Positions 58,226-64,000 of a stretch of 64,000 nt of DNA are shown here, one piece after another (the first letter of the stretch is position 1; each line of letters begins with the position of its first letter). Source of the DNA: Echinarachnius parma (taxonomy: Eukaryota > Echinodermata > Echinoidea > Clypeasteroida > Echinarachniidae); assembly GCA_037951105.1 (NCBI GenBank), contig JBAMJV010003369.1, forward strand, positions 62,001 through 126,000, in the 5' to 3' direction. The notes under the pieces were generated by a model. That model did no database searches, was not told the origin of the DNA, and saw only the letters and a list, made by a program, of their open reading frames with translations. The position numbers and the translations under genes are program-made.

Positions 58226-59462
58226 TCAAAATAAACGAAACCGGACTTTAATAGCTTATAAATCCACAATTCTAAACATACAGTTTAACCAACAATTATT
58301 TGGACATCCTGAAAAATAGGAAACTAACTATTTTGATAATTCTTCAAAAATGGTCTCATATTTTATCTTGATTTCAACAAAGCAGCATCTAATAAACACA
58401 TACAATGAATTTTAGGCAGCTTTTTACCAAACATTTTCTTTAAAATTTGTTCTAGCATCATTTAAATTAAAGTGATTTTTTCAAGGTGTCCAAATAATTC
58501 TTGGGTACACTGTATATATGTTGATATTGGTATCACGTTAAAGCTTTGGAAAATTGACTTTAAAATGATATATCATACATTTTGATCGCTTTACGCCTCA
58601 CCGAACACGACATTAGTATCCAAAGTCCTGCAAACACAACCGTGTCCAAGTTTGCCGTTGTCTTGTTCCATCATGAATGGATGTGTCTGTTTACCATTTT
58701 TCAAAAGAACATTTCAAGAATATCCTTTGGTGAATCAAAACAAAATACCAGCTGGTTGCCAGTGTTTTTCATGTTTATCAAGGTGGAAAGGGATCCCCCA
58801 CCCTCCTCCCATCAGCAACCCCACCTCCTTTTGTATATATTTTCCTCCTCTCCTGTTCAAATTTCAAGCTATCCCTTATGTAAATATTTTTCCCACGTTT
58901 CCCATGTTTAATCATTTTTAGTCTTATGAGGTAGATTACTTTTTACAAATGTTTCAAAGGAATTAAAACATTGATGTATTATATTTTCTGGGGACCTTGC
59001 TCTTACAAGCTCAGCTTCTTTAAGGTCTCCTCTTTCTTTCATCACTTGTTTAGAAAAACCCATTTGGGTTGTATATTGACTGAATATTGCACTTCAAATG
59101 TTTGGCTTATGCTGTTTGTTCTATTATTCTATGTACAAATGTTTTTGTGAAAGAAATAAATAAAATTAACCTTGAACCTTGAACCTTGAATCCACTGTTT
59201 GGAGGAAGGGGGCCCTGAATAGGACATTTAGGATGAAGTTATCTTTGAAAATCAGACAAGAGATGCAACCATTCACAAAACAAGAACACTACAAACTTGG
59301 ACACGTTGGAAAGTCAGGTCGCGTTCGAGGAAGCGTGAATCGATCAGAGTGTATGATCATTTTAAACGCAATTTTTCAAGCTTTAATGTGATACTAATAT
59401 TAACATATATTTAGAATTGTGGATTTATAAGCTATTAAAGTCCGGTTTCTTTTATTTTGACT
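58226..59462. mobile_element. Inverted-repeat-bounded element (copy B)
   Basis: Counterpart of 17535-18767 with the same GTCAAAATAAACGAAACCGG end and the LINE-like CCTTGAA tail at 59170-59190. Confidence 0.55.
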
Positions 59463-60448
59463 TACACTGCAGTGTAGGCCTATATAAGCACAGCAGAACA
59501 ACCCAAAATCTGACAAATAATACAAATTATCGCATGTAATTTGAATTACTGTTTACAAGTAACAAAAATTTTAAAAGTGGTTGTAAATATATTTCGAATA
59601 GAAACAACCGCTAGAATAGCTACACTAAAAATAAGTATATTCTATTCATACATGTTTGTAAACATACAGTTTCGTATTTTCTAATGAAACACCTGCATTA
59701 CACTTAGCGCCGCCATTTCAAATTTGCGATGCTGACTTTATCATGTTTATTGAATGAGTAATAAATAACCAAGCATCATTTTCATATTCTGAAGAACATG
59801 CTGCATTCCTGCTATTCATTTTACCCCAGGATTGACAGGGATCAGTGTTTTTTAAAATTCTTTCCAAACATCAATTTCCCTAATTATTTTCTAATCCTAA
59901 AAAGACCCGGGGGGAGGGGGAGGAGGCCTCCTCGATTCTTGCGATTTATTTTAAAGCCAAGTGACAGTAATGGGAAAATAACAGAAATCCACTCTGTTGG
60001 CTTAACAAATTGATCAGCATAGTTGAAATAGTATAAAAGAGGGTTTATGTGGTAAGTATGAACCAAAACATCGTAAAATGCGAACAAATAAGGGGAATTC
60101 CATCCACCACCGATTAGATTGAACGGCGCACAGCCTGTTTTGCACGCCGGAACTTAGCCGCCGCGAATATACTATAGCCTGTCGGCTAGCCGTTCTGCCA
60201 CGCGCGGCGGGGTTTGCGTGTGCTTTGCGTATGTTATGTGCGGACGAACATTTCAAAATACAACCGTCGGCGATATCGATCAATGCATCGATAGTTTTAT
60301 AATTTTGCAAATATATCAATTAGTAGGCGGTTTCATGGCCAGATTTTTTTATAATCCCATATTAATGAAAAATATATTCTTTCACATGGTTGGGAATTTA
60401 GAGCGTACATTTCATTTTTGTTGGTGTGGGGGGCGTTTCCCAGTACTG

Positions 60449-60525
60449 TCATTTAGCTTTAATGGCTGTTTTCTTTAGAATCTTGCGCAACTTGCGCAAA
60501 TAAGGATGTCTTCCAAAAGAATGCA
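60449..60525. other. 75 bp present only in copy B
   Basis: Copy A runs ACTGTCAAACGGG. Copy B has TTTAGCTTTAATGGC to GAATGCAGC in between. Probably a small deletion in copy A. Confidence 0.7.
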
Positions 60526-60829
60526 GCCAAACGGGCATGAAAAGAGAGGGGTTGACATTTGAGGGTTGGCACTTAACCAAATTATGGGTAGGTATGTGCC
60601 TCCGCAGGGTTTCAATACGGACATTTTGATTTGTACGTTGACTAGTGGACTGGTACGATGACGTCATTTTTTGAAGTAGTGCGCATGCGCATCTACGTTC
60701 CCGTAGTTCGTACCAGAAATCTAGTACGAGTAAACCCCTGTTTTGCCGTCGGTCTAGATCTGTGACGATAAGTACTATTTGGTTACGAAACACAACGTCA
60801 TATAACTGTATATTTCTTGTTTCCCTTTT

Positions 60830-62570
60830 GTGGTCTCTATAAACAGGTTGACTGTACTATATGATTTTAATGAATTTGTCTATAAAGGTGACCTGCTTAT
60901 AGCGTCCACACTTCTTGTCTGCAGTGGGTGGTCACTATACACAGGTTTCACTATGGGATTTTGTATGGCGTCTGTCTAAATAAAATACCTCAATATAGCG
61001 CCCACTCCTATTGTTTTCTTTGGGTGGTCACTATGCACAGGTTTGGCATTACCATGTGTTATGGAAATTGTCTTTAAAGGTCACCTGTTTATAACGGCCA
61101 ATTTTTAAATTTCCATTTGGTGGTCATATACACCGGTTTGACTGTAAAAAATGTTTTGGAACCTGTCTGTAATGGAAACCTGTTCAAAGCGGCCAATTGT
61201 TTCTAGTATGGGAACCTGTCTACAATGGTAACCCGCTTATAGCGACCAATTTCTTTCATGTCTTGTTGCCCTTGGGTGGTCATCATACAAAGGGCTAACT
61301 ATAGTATATGATTTCATGGAACTGGTCTATAAAGGTCACCTGATTATAGCGGCACATTCTTGTGTTTTCCTTTTGTGGTCATTATACAAAGTGTTAAAGG
61401 GGTAGTTTAGTTTTGGTAGAGAGGGCGCTGCACATCGCAATTTCTTTGTGAGGTAATGAAAAACTGAGTGTCGAATTTGAGAGAACATGCAATTTTAATG
61501 GCAGAATAAACTTTATTTGGTCAAAATCGACCCAGAAACGGCTGAAATATCAATAAATATATCTGATCTTATAATTATTTGGGGCCCAAATAATTAGATG
61601 ATTTTTTGAAAAAATTAAAAAAATGCTTGCACTTTTTCAAAAATGTTTAAAAGCGTTTTTTAAATGGTTGCCGATGATCTCGCTATTTAATCATTATATC
61701 AACAAAACATCACATGCATAATTTTGGTTGAAAATGGTTGAAACCAATGCCTTTAAAAAAAAGCGCCCTCTTGTGTTCTAATGGCTCTTTTTGAATGATA
61801 ACAGGCGTTTTACTTGGTCGTTTGTAATTTTGTAAACCTTTCGAGCATGGTGGAGTTATAACTATTAATTTATAATGTTACTGTGCAGGTTTTGGCTACT
61901 AAAGTTCAGCCCTACCAAAACTAAACTACCCCTTTAACTATAATGATTTAATGGAACTGGTCTATAAAGGTCACCTGTTTATAGCGGCCGATTTTCTGGT
62001 TTGACTGTAAACGATATTTCGGAACCTGCCTATAAAGGTCACCTGAATTTAGCGGCCAATTTTTGACTATCCATTTGGTGGTCATTATACACAGGATTGA
62101 CTGTAAAACATATTTTGGAACCTGTCTGTAATGGAAACCTGTATAAAGTGGCCAATTGTTTCTAGTATAAGAACCTTTAATGGTCACCTGCTCATAGCGG
62201 CCAATTTTTAAAATCCATTTGATGGTCATTATACACAGGTTTGACTGTAAAAGATATTTTGTAACCTGTCTGTAATGGAAACCTGTTTAAAGCGGCGTAT
62301 TGTTTCTATCCCTGTGGTGGTCATTATACACAGGTTTTACTGTATTTTTAACGATTTTTTGGCACCTGTCTATAAAGGTCACTTGCAATTTAGAAACAAT
62401 TGTATTTTCTTCCATTGAGCGGTCACTATACAGAGGTTTTATTGTATTAAAGTTAGACTTCATAAGACTTTACAGAACCCATCCATTAAGGTCACCTGTT
62501 TATAGCGGCCACTTCTTTTGTTTCCATTTGGTGGTCACTATACACAGGTTTTTATTGTATTAGATCTTAC
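60830..62570 (+). repeat. Tandem array of a roughly 120 bp unit (copy B)
   Basis: Same units as 20060-20940. Copy B has extra units around 62100-62240 and 62400-62560 and the MITE at 61394-61937. Confidence 0.8.
61394..61937 (+). mobile_element. TTAA MITE, AGGGGTAGTTTAG subfamily (copy B only)
   Basis: TTAA, AGGGGTAGTTTAGTTTTGGT ... ACCAAAACTAAACTACCCCT, TTAA, near-perfect ends. Copy A shows the unoccupied TTAA at 20624-20627. The reversed MITE at 43052-43509 also ends in ACTACCCCT. Confidence 0.95.
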
Positions 62571-62734
62571 AACATTTGTTACAAAACTAATCTTCTTTGC
62601 AAATTTCGCGCGAGCACTGCATGACGTAACTGTCCAGAGACTTGCACGCACGTCGTCGTGTGATATCGAAAAGGTAGAAAACAGCAGTCAACGTGCCTAG
62701 TCAACTCATTGTGGTACCTCACTGGGACGACAGG

Positions 62735-63306
62735 TTAAAGGGATAGTTGAGTTTTGGTAGAGAGGGCGCTACACAAAATAATTTTTTGTGAGATAATGAA
62801 AAACTGAGTGTCAAATATGAAAGAGCATACAATTTTAATGGCAGAATAAACTCTATTTGATCAAAATCGGTTCAGAAACGGCTGAAATATTCATAAACAT
62901 AACCATTTGTAATACATGTAGGGCCCCACAAGTATTCGATAATTTGAACCAGCCGCTAAAATTCGTTTTAAAATGCTTCCTCTTTTAAAAAATTTTCAAA
63001 AGATGTTTTTAGATAGTTGTTGATTATCTCTCTATCTAATCACTGTTTAAACAAAACATCACATGCACAATATTTTATCTAAAATGGTTTAAACAAATTC
63101 GTTTTTTGAAAGCGCCCTCTTTAGTTTAAACAGCTCTTTTTGAATGATAACAAGCTTTTTACTTAGTCGTTTGTATTTTTTTTATTCCTCAGAGCATGGT
63201 GGAGTTATAATTATTAGTTTGTAATGTAATGGTGCAGGTTTTGCTTACTAAAATTCAGTTTGACTAAAACTGTACTCTCTCTACCAGAACTCAACTATCC
63301 CTTTAA
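62735..63306 (+). mobile_element. TTAA MITE, AGGGATAGTTGAG family (copy B)
   Basis: Orthologous to 21111-21684 and nearly identical, with the same TTAA flanks. Confidence 0.9.
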
Positions 63307-63349
63307 CAGCCCTCGTCTAAGCGATCGAAAACTGCCTATTGTAGGAGCT

Positions 63350-63608
63350 CCGGAATAGATCGCCGCGTTTGTAATGGGGGTCTCCGGAGCGGATCTCCCT
63401 CGCCACGTTTGCAAGGGGGAGGAAGGGGTGGGGGGGGGGGGGGGGGGGAGGCGCCTGTGGCTGTTCAAATTCACTTCCAGCGGACCCATCGAAACGGCGG
63501 AACGGCTGATATTTAGAATTGAAAGGGACTGCGGAACGGCGGAGTGGCCAATATTACGGATTTTGGGTGTCTCCGGAACGAAAAAATTGAACTGAAAAGG
63601 GTGGTCTA

Positions 63609-63642
<34 letters not shown>

Positions 63643-63690
63643 GGGAGGGGGGAAGGCATACCTATAGTATCAGGTATAGGGAGTATCCCC
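63350..63690. repeat. G-run minisatellite (copy B)
   Basis: G-runs at about 63432-63448 and 63611-63641, plus CGGCGGAACGGC units. Lengths differ from copy A. Confidence 0.8.
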
Positions 63691-64000
63691 CGGGTATGTG
63701 CCAACGTGTTATTAGCATCGCCCATGCGCATTATGTAGCTGCATTTTTGTTTTCTACATACAATCAATGTTAATAACCCAAACGGACATTGTTGAAATTG
63801 CTCATTTCTATTTCATCTTGCACCTGCCTATCTGTCACCGTAACTCTGCTCTGCAGCTAGAGTTTGCAAGATAAGTCAAAATCTATTATTTAGTTGCAAT
63901 GATGCATTCCATGTTGGGTCGTTTATTTTGAATTCAATTTACATTGCACTGCTCTAAATCATGGTTTTATCATTGCCTTCCTATAATATCCAGCTTTCAA
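63691..64000. other. End of window, still in duplication
   Basis: Matches 22028-22338; small difference CTAAATCATGG versus CAGGG near 63955. No gene. Confidence 0.7.

Overview
This is animal nuclear DNA: AT-rich, dense in transposons, with one recognisable host gene family split by GT-AG introns. No bacterial-style operons, rRNA or intact tRNA are visible. Penelope-like, CR1/jockey-group LINE, Crypton/DUF3504-like, hAT-like and mariner-like pieces, plus many TTAA-flanked MITEs, resemble marine invertebrate genomes. An echinoderm or other invertebrate deuterostome is my guess; the species cannot be read from this sequence alone.

The host genes are two tandem copies of an SLCO/OATP organic-anion transporter, both on the + strand. 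Copy A enters from the left edge with only its 3' exons: Kazal exon 4504-4663, then 9576-9793, 11109-11173, 12106-12314 and 13074-13298. Copy B is complete in ten exons from ATG 36412 to a stop at 52346. The joined exons give a continuous frame of 699 residues, with the OATP signature DPRWIGAWWLG and a Kazal-like Cys-rich loop.

The duplication reaches far beyond the exons. About 60-22338 matches about 44566-64000 base for base over long stretches, and the match runs off the right edge. The copies differ mainly by clean insertions. Copy A has a 3.8 kb long-TIR element (531-4325), a 975 bp hAT-like element (9937-10911) and a 4.3 kb block (4986-9256). Copy B has a truncated LINE (46293-47144), a 2.36 kb long-TIR element (48883-51239), three TTAA MITEs (56178, 56813, 61394) and a GC-rich MITE (57691-57999). 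Many of these are empty/filled site pairs that show the target duplication directly.

The 22.3-36.3 kb stretch between the copies is repeat-rich. It holds a LINE remnant, a 163-codon ORF overlapping a long inverted repeat, a hairpin element with telomere-type repeats, foldback elements, a 5'-truncated LINE with an intact 456-codon RT ORF (minus strand, 31864-33333), and an approximately 860 bp palindrome (34740-35600). Copy B intron 3 carries a Penelope-like element inserted in a MITE. I see no evidence of a new defence, metabolic or regulatory system. The most unusual signals are the recent duplication with localised coding divergence and the set of datable transposon insertions.
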